Made by a program: the position numbers and the translations under genes | In this document: piece by piece, positions 12,041-25,100 of the stretch | Position numbering within the stretch: position 1 is the first letter of the stretch | Layout: each line of letters opens with the position of its first letter | Notes under the pieces: model-generated | Databases searched by the model: none | Told to the model about the DNA's origin: nothing | What the model saw: the letters and a program-made list of their open reading frames with translations, nothing else | Source of the DNA: Panagrolaimus kolymaensis | Lineage: Eukaryota; Nematoda; Chromadorea; Rhabditida; Panagrolaimidae | DNA: 64,000 nt | Assembly: GCA_028622995.1 (NCBI GenBank) | Contig: JAJQJQ010000002.1 | Location: 2,790,001-2,854,000, forward strand | Reading direction: 5' to 3'

Positions 12041-12455
12041 TGTGTTTGGGTGTGTTTTGACACACCCAAGAGTAATTGGGTAGCGTTGAGGTTTTCGGAA
12101 ATTTAAAAAAAAAGAACAGGGAGGAAGGACCCTTATGTTTTCTGTTTAAAAATTATGGGGTAACGTTCAAAAAATGTCTAAAAAAATGTAGCAAAGGGAG
12201 GAGCCTATGGAAATTTCTTAAAAATTTAGGGGTATCGTTTTCAATAATTTTGAAGCACACCATCATGCCCACGTATGTCTTTGGGAGCATTTTTTTTAGG
12301 TGTATTTCATGGTTTCATAGAGGAGGGCGTCCCGCATCATCAATTGCCTTTCTTTTCCTCCTTTACGCCGTTGTTGCTTTCATAAAATTTCATTTTATTC
12401 ATTTTTAAGCTTTACCCTATAATTTTCAGAGAGGAAATTCAGTATATGAAGAAAA

Positions 12456-15215
12456 ATGAATCTTTCATCTCCATGTAATAATATTACCGTAGCTAATGGC
12501 CATTGTTATGGTATGCCCGTTTGTGGATATTGTTATGATATGGGTTTACATCGGCATGCAAGCCCTCCATATGAATTATATAATTTGGTAAGATTTATGG
12601 TTCATTTGCATAAATTAGTTTTGTTTTTTGTTTTTGATATTGTTGAACTTGAGAATCTTAATTTTTAAAGGTCCCAAGATTTGTTTTTTCACATGTTTGT
12701 TTACCTTTTTTCTTCGAGTTTGGCTTTTATTTTTGGATTTGTCAGAATAAGTTAAAAGAAAACTTTGGACATTTAAGGTAGACTGAGGTTTCTAAAAAAA
12801 TGTGAGAATAAAAATTCAAGTTTGCAAGTAAAGATCAGAAGCCAATAAACTTTTTGGAACTGCTAAAAATATGATACAAAAATCTCAAAGAAAAAATTTT
12901 AACTTTAAGGAATTCACTTTGACGTAAATAAGTTTTTGTAATATCATGATTAGAATTGAAAACTTTTTCATCTTCCATATCTTTTTTTTTTTTTGATTTA
13001 TACGAAAAACTGCTAAAGATTCATTTTAGTTTGTGATAGGAATGATCCTACCTCTTCTTGAAACCTTTGGAATATTTGGCAACACAATTTCTGCCTTCAT
13101 TTATTCAAGAAAATCTATGAAATCTTCAATCAATACTTATCTTTGCGCCCTCGCATTTAGTGATATCACCGTAATTACAACAGCTTTTTTTCTATTCTTT
13201 TTGGAATCCATGAGAAAGCGAAGTGCTTTTGCATCGAGATATTTTGCATTATTCGCCCCCGTAACATTCCCCTTGGGCTTAACTGCACAATCCATGAGTG
13301 TGTTTTTAACCATTGCTGGAGCTTTTGATTGTTTTATTCTTGTAATTGGTTCCGATTCAGCCAAAGAACGCATTTGCAATCCAAGAATTGCAAAAAGAGT
13401 AAGTCCCTTTTTGTTTTTTACTTGCTTTCATTCTTGTTGCGTGCCTTTTTTGGGAAGAAAAAATTATTCAATAAAATGTAAATTATAAGTTCTTTTTAAA
13501 GCTTTCTTTTTTTAATTTCGCAAAAAAATGAAATTGTGGTTTTGAATAATGGGGCAAGAGTCTCATTTACATGCTTTTTTTCTCGAGAAAAGATCATAAA
13601 TTTTATTTTGAAAAGCCAAAAAAATGCGCGGGCATTCCAAAGATAAAGCACCGCTGCTGACGTAAACAAAAAAGAGATACAAAAACTTTGAGCAAAAAAT
13701 GGGAAAAGAAGATTATTTTTAGAAACAAAAAAATAATAAATAACATCTGCCTTCGTTTTATAATTGAAACCTTCCATAAATATTTGCAAGGTTCATGAAT
13801 CTATCTTTGCCTTATATTTTTTAAAAAGAGAAGTTAGTTTGAAACAGATGTTTTTTTTTCGATTCCAAGGTTAGTAACCCTTTTTTGATGACTTTGAGTT
13901 AAAAGCTCTTTAATAAACTCCAATAAAAAAAATTCCCATAAGACAATATATTACTAATGAGACAGCAGTATTTATTATTGTTTGTTTACTAGCATCAAAT
14001 TTTAAATTATAGAAGAAAAAAATGTACGAAAAAATGTATAAAAATATTTGAACCCACGCAATAAAAATGAAAAAGTCGTAGATTTTGCAAAACAAAATAA
14101 TAGTTTTTTCGATTAAAAATCATAAATAAATATAAACAAACAAGACGAGAACTTTATAAAATTTATGAAACATTTTCTTCTTCACAAAACCAATTTATGA
14201 AATCTTGTCAAAAGCTAGCATACACATGTAATTATTTTTAGGTAATTGGCACCGTTTTTGTGTTAGCAATAATATTTAATCTTTCACATTGGTTTGAAAT
14301 TTATGTTCTTCATTGTTGGAGTATCCCTTATTCGGAACCAACATTCGACGTATGTCCAACATCGTTGAGAATGAGCCAAACATATTTCACTTTTTATTAT
14401 GCTTATATGTATACCATTGTAATGGCTGTTGGACCTGTAATCCTTTTATTAATAATAAATTCTTGCATTGTTATAATATTAAAAAATCCATGTCCTCGAA
14501 GCAACAGCAATAATGGCAACGCATCTTCCATGGTTCAACAATCCGATATTATTACACTCGTTTTGGTTGTTTGCCTTTTTATTGCATGCAATATTTTAGT
14601 AAGTTTTTTCCTCATTTTCTAATTATTTATTTCGATTTTTAAAGTTTGTTGCAATGGTTCAAGTTTTAAGAAATGGAAAAAATGAACATTGCTTGTACAC
14701 GGCAGGTTTTAGAAAAAAAATTTAAAATTAATTAATTTTAAACATTTTTTGCACCCTTTTACATCAGTGTTTGTACTTTTAGACAAAGACTATAAAGGTT
14801 TAATAAAATTAATTAAAAAGTTTTACAATAAACTTCCTTGAAGTATTTGTATTGGAACTCATACAAAAACTGAGCCATTTATTATATCGAAAGTGAACGA
14901 CATCCTTATTCAATATATTTGCACTTTTATTAACATTTTAAAATCTTTCAGCCCTTGACAGTAAACTTTCTTGAACTTTTCTTCGGTATTGAAAACACTT
15001 ACCTTATTGATCTTTCAAATTTAATGGTAGTCCTAAATTCTTCGTGTAATTTTTTAATTTATTATGCATTTGGCTCACAGTTTCGACGAACTTTGAAAGA
15101 ATATTTAAAAAATTTTATTGGAAGAAAAAAGACACTCAAATTTTCTGATGAAGTGATAGCAATCAATTATACGGGCGACAGCGAAATAAAACTGGAGGAT
15201 GCGTTACTTTTATGA
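12456..15215 (+). CDS. Class A neuropeptide GPCR, FMRFamide-receptor-like (FRPR type)
   Basis: Five exons, 12456-12587, 13030-13398, 14242-14598, 14645-14705 and 14962-15215, give 390 aa with seven predicted transmembrane helices. A Cys-rich extracellular N-terminus with an N-glycosylation sequon (NNIT) is followed by TM1 with GNTISAF, TM2 with LALAFSD-like spacing, and a TM4 region reading FNLSHWFEI. TM6 lies across the exon 3/4 junction. TM7 reads NSSCNFLIYYAFGSQF in place of the usual NPxxY, a form common in nematode peptide receptors of the FRPR/DMSR group. The small exon 4 (61 nt) supplies extracellular loop 3. The last acceptor is taken as TTGACAG at 14961, because the earlier CAG would give a stop. 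The ligand is unknown. It converges on the GT14 gene, 105 nt between stops. Confidence 0.85.
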
Positions 15216-15320
15216 ATGATTTTTATCTCTTTTTTCTATTGTTTTTGATAATTGTTATTATGTGTATGTATAAATATTGGTGGGTGTGTGATGTTTATTA
15301 AAAATTAATAATAAATATTT

Positions 15321-16972
15321 TTAAAAGAAAAATTTGACTTCATCAAGAGATTTCCCTTTTGAAAGTTGAACTTGTGGAAGTTGAGCATAAGCAGAAGCGT
15401 CGAAACTTTGTTGATTTGCAAAATCTAAAGCTCGATTCCGAATGTTTTCATAAAGACAAAAGAAGGTCGATGGATGCATATCAAGATAGAATTTATGAGC
15501 AACTAGTTCAGGACGAATAAGAAGATTTGGAAGATCTCCTGGACCAAAGATGCACGATTCTTTAGAGAAATTTCCTGCGCATTTTAAATCAGTTCCAAGT
15601 TCATCTTTCCCTTCCCAAACTTGGTAACGAGAAATATAATAAGAACGAATTGGGAATGGATTGGATTTAGAAGGTTGGGGAATCGATCGAGAGACTTTAT
15701 TGGCACCATAAAGATCAGACATAATTTTAGAGTAAAATTCGGAAGAAGAAAATCCTCCAAGAATTTTGATATCTAAAATTGTTTGACTTTAAAAAATAAA
15801 AGAAAAAAGCTATTCAAAAATTTAAGAATCATCAACAAGCACTTACATTCTGGATTTCCGCCAATTGTAGCCCAAAGTGATTCGTCCGAGCAATCTGTGT
15901 GCCGCAAATACAAAAGTAATTCAAAAACTTTTGGATTCGTCGCAATTACATTTGCTGATTCTCGTGAAAATGTTGCCGAAAGTGATGACTTCCAAAGCGG
16001 AAGAGGAGGTTTTGAAAATTGCTGAATCAAAATTTCATCAAATATTTCACGAATTTGACTCACACTTTTTGCATATCGATATGAATTTACTCGGGTTACT
16101 TCAGCATTAAACGTTCCATTTAAAGCTTTAAAAATTCGAACCATTTCTAAATTTGTTTTTAATGGTAAATCCACTCCACTTAAATATTGATAATATTTCC
16201 ATGGATGCTTTCGTTCATTTAATTTATCAACACAAGCTAAAACTGCTTCAGGAATTTGAGGTCCACAATATTCAATTCTTTTAGTAATCTTCAAAGATTA
16301 AATATAATTTTATTTCAAAATTAAACTTACAAAAACATGAATATTTGGGAAGCATTCATGAAGGGTTTGCATTTGACTTCTAAACGCTCCTGAAGCTCTT
16401 CCATCCACAGCCACGCAATAAGCATTTTGTGGTTGATAAAATGCTGAGAAAACATACAACAATTGTTTGATATCTTTGTAAACTAACATTCCATAAGCCA
16501 ATGGAAATTCAGCTTCTTCTTGACTCAATGGTTTTGAAAAAAATGAAAAGGTACTTCGTAAAGTTTCACACGTGTTTGGCGTAGCTTCAAACTGTTTCCA
16601 AAAATTCCAATCTGAACTTTCAAAACGCCATTTTGAAGCTTTTTTAAAAGCTTCATCGTATTTTGGATGAATGGGATCGAAAAGAATTGGACAACTAACA
16701 TTTTCGCGAAATGATGATAAAATATCTAAAGCGGTTGAAAGCCTTTTTAGTAGAATTGGAAATGATTCTGGTTTGTATGGTTCCAAAATGACTGTTTCAT
16801 CTGGCAGGATACTATAAAAGGTAATATTTTAGAGATATCAAAAAGCTTTATAAAAAAAATACTTTGTGTAAAAAGCAAAAATAATTTTTAAAAATATATA
16901 AAAAGTAAAAATCCATTTTTGAAAATAACGAAATGGAAACAAACGCCATCTAAAACGAATCCTTACTGACAT
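15321..16972 (-). CDS. Golgi GT14 glycosyltransferase (core-2/I-branching family)
   Basis: Four exons in gene order: 16863-16972, 16331-16811, 15847-16288 and 15321-15772. They give 494 aa. It is a type II membrane protein: a short basic cytoplasmic tail and one transmembrane anchor at about residues 14-36, then the lumenal catalytic part. GT14-like features are an initial hydrophobic strand with AYGMLVYKDI, a YCVAVDGRASGAF segment, YYQYLSGVDLPLKT, and a TDCSDESLWATIGGNPE segment. This group transfers GlcNAc or xylose to O-glycans; nematodes have many diverged members (gly genes), so the exact donor and acceptor cannot be told. Finding the anchor exon fixes the start at 16972; without it the protein would lack Golgi targeting. 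Confidence 0.88.
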
Positions 16973-19760
16973 TTTGGGGAAAATTTGAAATAAATAAAAT
17001 TAACAAAAGGCTGCATAATTAAAGATGATGAGCGGGGAAGATAAGCAAATGGAATATATTTATTGACTTATTCAAATTTAAAATTCATAAAATCTATCGC
17101 GGGATAAAACATACAAATAATTTCACCTCAAATGTTAAAAAAACTTTCTGCCCATGAGTGGCTACTGTATAAATGTAATTGAAAAAAAGCATAAAATAAA
17201 TTGTATATAATTCAAATCATTTCAATAACATCTCAGAAAAAAAATACTTAGAACAACAAAAAATCGATATTACTTTTTAGGTTTTTATTTGCGAATTGAG
17301 ATCCACGAACTGGCTGAGAAGTAAAATATTCTGAACACTAACGAATTCATTTTCTGAAGCTTGTATAAAGAAGTTATAAAATGATGAACTTGTTGCTGTT
17401 GTTTTTGCGATAAAAAAATAAAATAGAGGATAAAATTTTAAGGTATTAGGTGTTGTAAGAAAATTTTATGTTTATATGCGTTAAAAATACAAAATGTTTT
17501 TCACAGTTTTAGATAAGATTTCTACCATAATCTATTCCATTGCTGCTGATTGAATATCCTTCTTTTCACAGTTTATAATCCTCTTGGATGAATTCGGTGC
17601 CAAAAAAAGGAACGTCAAAAAATGGGCGTCCTAATTTCGTTTTTTTCTCCGTCTATTTTGCCTTTCTTAAACTTTTTTTTTCATCCAAACAAAAGATAAA
17701 CGCGATCATCAAATCACGTCGCACTGCTTTGAGCGTTAAAAAAATCCGGTTTAGACAGGTTTGCCTCCGCCCTTCATCTTCATCTTATAATTCTTCTTCG
17801 ACGATCATCATCATTTGAAAATCTTCAAAAAATGAAATGTTTTCTTCATGCGTTTTGTGACCGCAAAAAAAACAAGTAAAAAATGAAAAGCTTTTTTCTT
17901 TGAACATCAAAAAAAGCAATAGCAATGATTCCAAACAAAAAAAATTAAAAAAACTCCTCTATCGTTTGCTTACTTTATTTTTCGCGATAGTTGTTTTGTT
18001 GCGAGTTGCTTTTTTATATGGAATTGGTCATTTTATTTTTTGATCAGTCTATCTTATGGAAATAAATCGGGTAAATTGAGTCTATTTCTTCTTTTTTTCA
18101 TTTAGAAACAATGATCTCTTTTTTGCCTCAGGGGATTTTAGGACAGGAATAAACATAGATTCATATTGGCCAATGTTTACCAAATGACATCAAAAAAACT
18201 CCTGTTTTTTTCTTCGTTGAAGATAATTCTATTGTTTTACCTTTTTTTAGTTTGAAGAAATGATGATAAGGTTGCATTTCGCTATAAATTAGCCAGTTTT
18301 TATTTGCCTTTGGCGATTAGGTTTCATTTATTTAAAAGCTATATTTAACCTGCCTTGTTTCAATTATATTTCAAATCAGTCATTTTGAAACTGACCGATT
18401 GGATATGGTGAGCTGCTGGTTGGATCGTTTTTTCTAAAGTTTTTAATTTTTCTTTAAAGAATTCAGGAAAGATGCATTTAGATATGACTGATATTTTTCT
18501 AAGCAGTAGTTAGAATGTGGTAATCACTTAGAGACAAAAATTTACTTGTAAGCATTTTAAACCTTCCTCTAATACATTTGAAGTTGATGTTACTAACCCA
18601 TATCTTTTCGGCCAAACTTCACTTTTTTAAATCATGGATCAACATTTTTGTCTGACCTTTTTTATATATATCCCTCTTCTTCACATTTTTTATTCGATAG
18701 CAAAAAACCACATTTTTCCGTTTTCCGTTTTTTTTTGTTGTGAATGTAAAAATAACTGGAGCGCGATCCGATTTTGTCCATTTTTCCCTCATGCTGACGA
18801 CGATACGCGTGCTTCTATTGGCGACTAATGAGCCCATTTTATTCTCCTCATTCACTTCAGTGTTGTTTTTTAAAATTCTGCATCACTATTTTTTGTTTTA
18901 CACACATTTCAATTTTTTTATGGAGGGGATTTGAGGATTTTCATTTGATGATGATCTTTTCAATCGGCCGGAAACGCCGCCCTTTTTGGATTAAATTATA
19001 ATTTTTTGAATCTCTTTTTAAAAGAGGCTTTGACACCTTTTTTCCAGCAATCATTGATTGACGATCACTTTTGAAAATTGCCTTTGGGTGAATGTGTGAT
19101 TTGTTTGGTTTCAAATAATACCATATTTCATGGAAAAAACCTTCTTTTTTTTTTCTCTTCGATCTAAAATAGCCAGCAACCGATTCCGAGGTTTTCTTTA
19201 ATTTCTGTGACTCTATCTATGGACAACAAAGTTTGCAAAGCTTGTTCACTTGAAAAAAGCATACAGCTAGCTGTAAATTAAAAGGCTTGCTTCATGGTCC
19301 TTAAAGAAATTTCTGGTTTGAATTTAATGTTGTTCTAATTTGCGCAAGCTCTTATGTCGCTTTTTTCATCATGTTCAGAAAACATTGATAAAACTCGCAT
19401 TTATTTTTTTTCTCTAAAACCTCTCAAAGTTTATGAAGGAAAAATAAAAACGGGATTTCCTCCTTTCAATGATGATCAAAAAAATTCGAGAAACCAGAAT
19501 GAAAATAAAAATTAAGTCCCCATCACCATCATCATTAACTAGTATCTTCTATTTTTTTTCGTATGGGAAAAAAGTAAGCTGAGAATGAGAAAAAAATTGA
19601 CTAACAAAAAATGATACAAATATTTGACTACTTCTTTTTTTTGTCTTTTCTTGTTCTTTGCTCTTTTTTTATTGTAGATTCTCTCATGTTGTTTATATGG
19701 ATTTCTTTTATTTGTTGAAACATTGTTAATACCATTTTTTTCAGCCTTTTTTAATCTCTC
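16973..19760. other. Gene-poor interval upstream of the cys-loop gene
   Basis: About 2.8 kb of AT-rich DNA with many A and T tracts. Open frames at 17588-17818, 18619-18855 and 18634-18934 are short and low-complexity, and I found no splice partners for them. The right end should hold the promoter of the cys-loop gene; a T-tract acceptor ending in CAG at about 19744 lies 16 nt before its ATG and may be a trans-splice site. No RNA gene was recognised. Confidence 0.55.
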
Positions 19761-21716
19761 ATGACCATGATTTTACGTTCAGTATTAGCACTTATCCTCC
19801 TCTTTGGTGTTACTGTTTTTGGACAACAATTACAGCTCTCCCCTGCTTCAAATATAAATAGTTTAGATCCATGTAAATATTTTGAAAATGTTACAGGTAA
19901 TTTGCCAAGCTTTCATTATCCTCTTAATTATGAGCTTTTTAAGATGTTCAACAATTAAATCATCATGAATTTGTGGCATTTGAACAATGTGTATATTATT
20001 TTCTCGCAAACAAAGCTCAAAAAACTTCATCTAAATTTGGAGCTGTGCATCCCATAGCTACATTGCCACCAACATATGGCGAAAATTCTCAACCAACCGT
20101 AAAAGTACGCGTGGGGCAAATTACAATGCAGCATTTTCAATTAAATGAGTTCATAAAAGATCTCAATATCGTGGGTTATATGCAAATGGAATGGTCTGAT
20201 AATCGCCTTGCATGGGATTCAAATCAATGGAAACTTGATAAACTTCAAATTCATTGTGAGTTTTCTTTTTTAAATTGCAGTTTAAAATTGATTTTTTATA
20301 GCTGCCAACCATATTTGGATTCCAGTGCTTAGCTCACAAGCTTATGACACGTCATTGAGAAATGATGATGCCATGGAAGTTCGAAAACTTGAAACCTCAT
20401 CTCGTGGAAATATTTCTGCCACCGTTTCCTTCAGCTTAAAAACCTTTTGCGACGATACCGATTTTCGACATTTCCGTAAGTAATTTAGCGATAATTTTTG
20501 CTTAGAAAATGGATATTCTTCAGCCGATGATGTTTATAAATGTTGCTATCAACTTGAGCCACATTTCAATCAAGAAGTTATTGAATTTACTGTTGATGGA
20601 CTACCAGTTTTTACTGATCCCAAATATTTCCGTGATTATGGCTGGTCGGTTTCTGGCACCATCCCCACTGTAAATTCTGATCCATCAGTGGTTTCACAAC
20701 TTAATTTTTGTATCAATCTTCAACGTTCATCTAATGCAATTAAAATTGAACTTGGAATTCCCACATGGGTTTGCTGCATAATTTTCTTATTTACCCCATT
20801 TATGGGAAAAATTCGTATTCAAACTTTTGTCAAACTTTTTGTTCTTTTACTTCAATTTTTGGCCCTTCAACTTTTTAGTAATCGAATCGCCCCTCATTTA
20901 GGTAAGTCCATGACACTTCGTTACAGATTATTCGAAAAATTTTAGGTTCCGCCTCTGCAACTCCTGTGATTTGTAAGTTTTTCACATTTCACTTTTTTGT
21001 TACGCGTACTAAATGGATTTTTTTCATTTTCAGTGGCAATTCATGAATTTGCAATGATCATGAATACCATTTCAATTGTTGCTAGTGTCATTATTTGGAT
21101 GTTCAGCCGCATTAAACGAAATCTCCCTCCATGGGGATGGCTCATTCGGTAAGGAAGAAATGAAAGAGAGAGAAGGATAAAAAAAGTTTAAAAAAAGTGT
21201 TTTTGACTCTTTGAATTTTGACTTTCCATTGAAAAGGGATTGACATTTCACTTTCGGAAGATTGGAAAAGTTCCCAGATTTATTTGAAAAAGCACTGATT
21301 TTTGAAAGGAAAATGCAAAAATGTTTAAAAGACAAAATTTAACATTCCAAAAATTCTTTACTACTCAAACTTTGGTTCTTTATAAAGCTATTTTTCAACT
21401 TTTTTGTTTTTTATAAAAAAAAATTTGGATCGAAATTAAAAAATCCTATAAAAATACAAATAATAACGAAGCAAGTCTAACATCTCATTATCTTTTTTTC
21501 AGAGCTTCTCAAATCATCAATCGTTTCGTTTGCGTCTTCAATGCCGTGGATGAAAATGATGGAGCATTTGAATTGGAAAAGGGTGGACTTCCAGGTGAAT
21601 CAAATCCCAATAGCCGATATCAATCTGACTGGGAGCAGGCTTTTTTGGCTCTACATGGCGTCGTAGTTGTCTTCATTTCAATTGTTTTTATCATTGGTTA
21701 TATAATTATCCGTTAA
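19761..21716 (+). CDS. Cys-loop ligand-gated channel-like protein (CUP-4/LGC group)
   Basis: Seven exons, 19761-19896, 19944-20255, 20302-20475, 20506-20901, 20946-20972, 21034-21148 and 21503-21716, give 457 aa. A signal peptide (about residues 1-21) precedes a nicotinic-receptor-type ligand-binding domain. Conserved pieces are MQMEWSDNRLAWD and HIWIPVL, which correspond to WxDxRLxWxP and xxWxPD of receptor subunits. The Cys loop is irregular: 20 residues lie between the Cys of TFCDD and the next Cys, where classic receptors have 13. Four hydrophobic helices follow, at about 293-309, 311-333, 352-375 and 436-456. The TM2 segment lacks the usual pore-lining pattern, so channel activity is uncertain. 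C. elegans CUP-4, needed for coelomocyte endocytosis, is of this diverged kind. Exon 5 is only 27 nt. It converges on dyc-1. Confidence 0.8.
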
Positions 21717-22127
21717 AAGAATTTTTAGTTTATATCACTCTTTTTCATTTTTTTATTTGCTTACCATTTTATTCGCACAAGTGCACTTTTTGAAAACGGG
21801 CATTTTTTCATTTTATTTTTTAGAACTCTGTCTTTTTTAATTCACACTTTTTTTCTTACCGAATCTGTGTTTGCATTAATTTTTTTAAAACAATTTATTG
21901 ATGCTTAATTTTTTTATAAACCAATATTTTGGCACAAAAAGCAACAAAAAAGACGAAAGACTTTGTGATTTGAAGAAAAAAAAACACTAAACTCGATGGT
22001 AAAACTTTGCAAATAAAAATAGCAACAAAAAAAGGAAATAGTAATAATTTAAAGTTTTATTTTGGCAGAAAAAAGGAATGAATTGTTTGTGAAATAAAAG
22101 AATAAAAGATTTGTTTGTTGGAGTTTT
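21717..22127. other. Convergent 3' spacer
   Basis: About 410 nt between the stops of the cys-loop gene (+) and dyc-1 (-). It is AT-rich and contains 3' UTR-like sequence for both, with several AATAAA-type signals on each strand. No gene is seen. Confidence 0.5.
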
Positions 22128-25100
22128 TTATGGAACTCCGTTTGGAAGATGTAAGACTGTAACGGTTGATTTATCAAGTTCATTACCAGAGCTTGAACCA
22201 CCTGAACCAGTTAATTCTTGATTATGGTGTTGTGGATGATGAGGATTTTGTTGTTGATATTGAGCTTGCATGTGAGTTGGTATTCGAGTTAATCGAGCAA
22301 GCAATGATGGATCGCTAAGCATCTGAGCTTCATATGCTTGTAAAGTACGACTGAAATTGACAAAATTGGAAGAAAATTTTAAAAAATGTTAAAATACCCT
22401 TTCACTGAATCTAAATCTAAGACATTTCCTCTTGGTAAATTTCCATTATTATTGTTGTTTGGAAAATTTGAGACACCCGGCATATCTATTGATGTTCCAG
22501 TTGTTAGACTGTGTCGCTGTTGATGTGGTTCATATAAAACTTCAGTCATTTTTCGCCTCGGTGAAGAATTCCTTTGTTGCATAGGAGGAGAAGGATAAAA
22601 TATTACATCGCCGGGATTATTATTTGATACTAAAAAAAATCTATTAATTTAATTCTAAGTTTAAGAAAACTAACTATAAGTCATTTCAGGTCTATTTAAT
22701 CTTTCCGCCATAACTCTAGTTGGAGCATTCAATGGCATGGGCATTTGTGGCGAAGCTGCTGCTACTTGTTGTGAAGTCATTGTAGTTGGGAATGAAGTTG
22801 ATGGAATCTGTCTGCTTTTCCTTGATGGCATCATTAAAGGATCTTGAATAGTCCCCAATGGAGTTTGTTCCATATCTACTGATAAAGCTCGAGCTCGTTG
22901 TTTTTTAACTGTATCTTGAACCTATAATTCAGATATAATATCTTTAATTTTAGAATATCTTTGCTAAACCTTTGCATTTAAATGTAATGGTTTCATTTTA
23001 ACTGGGGGATACATAGCTGTAACAATTGACGAACTTGCGGGTGCAACTTGTTGCGAAGCTTGATTCATCCAACCTCGATTTAGTTGTGATACGTGTGTGG
23101 TTGTTTGCTTTGATCCTCCTTGTTGTGGATGAGGCTCTATTCTTAATTGATGTGGTTCAATTTGCATTTGGGTTACTTTCCTTCTTAATGGAGGTGATGG
23201 CGATAGATTACCATATCTTTGACCAGGTATTGGACTTCCAGATGCTTAAAATATTAAAAATCAAAAGTTAAAATTTTTTAAAATTAACTTACAATGGCCA
23301 CTTTCTTCAGGTATCGATTGTTCAATAAGTGTTTCAAGTTGTTCTTTGTCTTTATCTTTATCCTTTTTATCTTTATTTATTCGAGTGTTAAATGACATTC
23401 GACTGAATTCGCGCTCCTTAAGAACACCACCCTTGAATTTATCTTTTTTATTTGACTTTGGTGATTCACTTTGATGCGATGGACCAGGATGTTGTTGTTG
23501 TTCTAAAAAAATTGGTTCACTTTTGTTTTTTTTTATCTATGAAATTTGATTACCATCATCCCTTTCATCTTTATGTTGTCGATGCTCCCTCGATTGTCCA
23601 GGTTGATCTTGATGAAAACCTGGCATGACATTATGCATGGGCATTGTTGTTCCAACTTGATGTGGATGTGGAGCTCTTTGATGCATAGGATGTTGTTGTG
23701 GTTGAGGTTGCATAGGCATCAGACCATAAGGTTGTGATGTTTGAAAATAGCTACCCATATGAGGGTATTGTTGAACTGCTTGTGGATTACTCAATAACAC
23801 ATTGAAATGTGGACCTTGATACGCTTCAGGATATGGACCTGTCGCCAAATGTCCTTGATGAGGTGTTGGTCTAAGAATACCTGCTTTTTCATATTGATCT
23901 ATGAATAAAAAGATTCAAAAAGGTTTTAATAAAAATGAAATTACCTGAACTGCTATAATCAGTAGTATCTTCTGTGGCACTTTCGGGTTCAGTTTTTGTA
24001 CCCGAATCATCCGCTGGCCTCCTTCTTTTCTTTGGACTGGATTGCTCTGGTTGATCTTCAGATGGTAAAGAACCAGCTCGAATATCGGCCAATGGTTGTA
24101 ATTGATATGGCCTTTGAGGATTAATTGGAGGTGGACCAGGTAATCTAACATCTGGAGCAATAACATGCTCATGAAATGAATAATGCATATGCTCGGGAGC
24201 AACGGGAATGGTTTGAGGTAATAATGGCACAGAAGTGGCATGAGTTGGTGGTGCAGGAGGATTAACATGAAATACTTGAGCATTTGGAGTTACTGGCATA
24301 CCAGGTTGTTGTGAAGTTCCCTAAAGAAATTATTAATATTTTTGATAAAATGGAGAAACAACAAAATTTACCGGTGCTGCATGAATTTCTCCTGATAACT
24401 TGGTTTCTAAATGCTGCAATCTATTTACCAAATTTTGAACTTGTTCTAACAATTCTTTATTGGTGCTAATTAAATGTGAAGTCCTAGATTGGGCTTCAAG
24501 TCTGGCACTGGTTTCAGAAGTTAATTGATCCCGAAGTAATTGCACCTGACAATTTGCAACTTGCATATTTTGTGAAGCTTGATCATATTGATTTCTAAGC
24601 ATTTGTTGATTATATTGATCGAGGTTGCGACTCATTTGAAGAGCAGCTGGAATGTTTGGAACGGTTTGAGCGAGATCAGGCCCACCCCCACTTGGACCTT
24701 CTTGGCCATGTTGTTGAGCTTGTTGAAGATGAGGTGGTAATTGTAAAGTCGCATAAGGCGATACCATCACAGGTGAACTAAGTCCATATGGAACTGAAGC
24801 CGAACCAGGAATTAATGGTTGCATGGGATAATAACCAGGATATGCTCCTGATGGAGGTTGCTGTTGATGTCCTTGCGACTGCTGCTGTTGCGGATGTTGT
24901 TGTGGAAATTGTTGTTGTTGCTGTTGCTGCATGGGAAACTGATTCACTTGTTCCAGTGATTGAGCTTGAGAAAAATTTACGCTCCCAAATGATTGTTGTT
25001 GCCCTGCATTCCATGTATGAGAATGTGGAAGAGTGTTAGAAAAGCTACCAAAATACCTATAAAAACTATAGTCGTTTTAATAAGTTTATTGTCGATACTT

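Larger units (their letters stand above)
9696..12455. other. Gene-poor AT-rich interval
   Basis: About 2.8 kb between the divergent VWA-like and GPCR genes. Open frames at 10280-10495, 10549-10788, 11003-11260, 11811-12083 and 12076-12408 are T-tract derived, Phe/Leu/Lys-rich, and show no domain or believable splice partners. Two structured items are present and listed separately: a foldback element at 11444-11642 and a short tandem repeat at 12011-12040. Confidence 0.6.

Noticed and set aside
12076..12408. 110-codon open frame upstream of the GPCR
   Set aside because: Lys/Phe-rich low complexity; it overlaps a GT-rich repeat area and lacks any homology feature.
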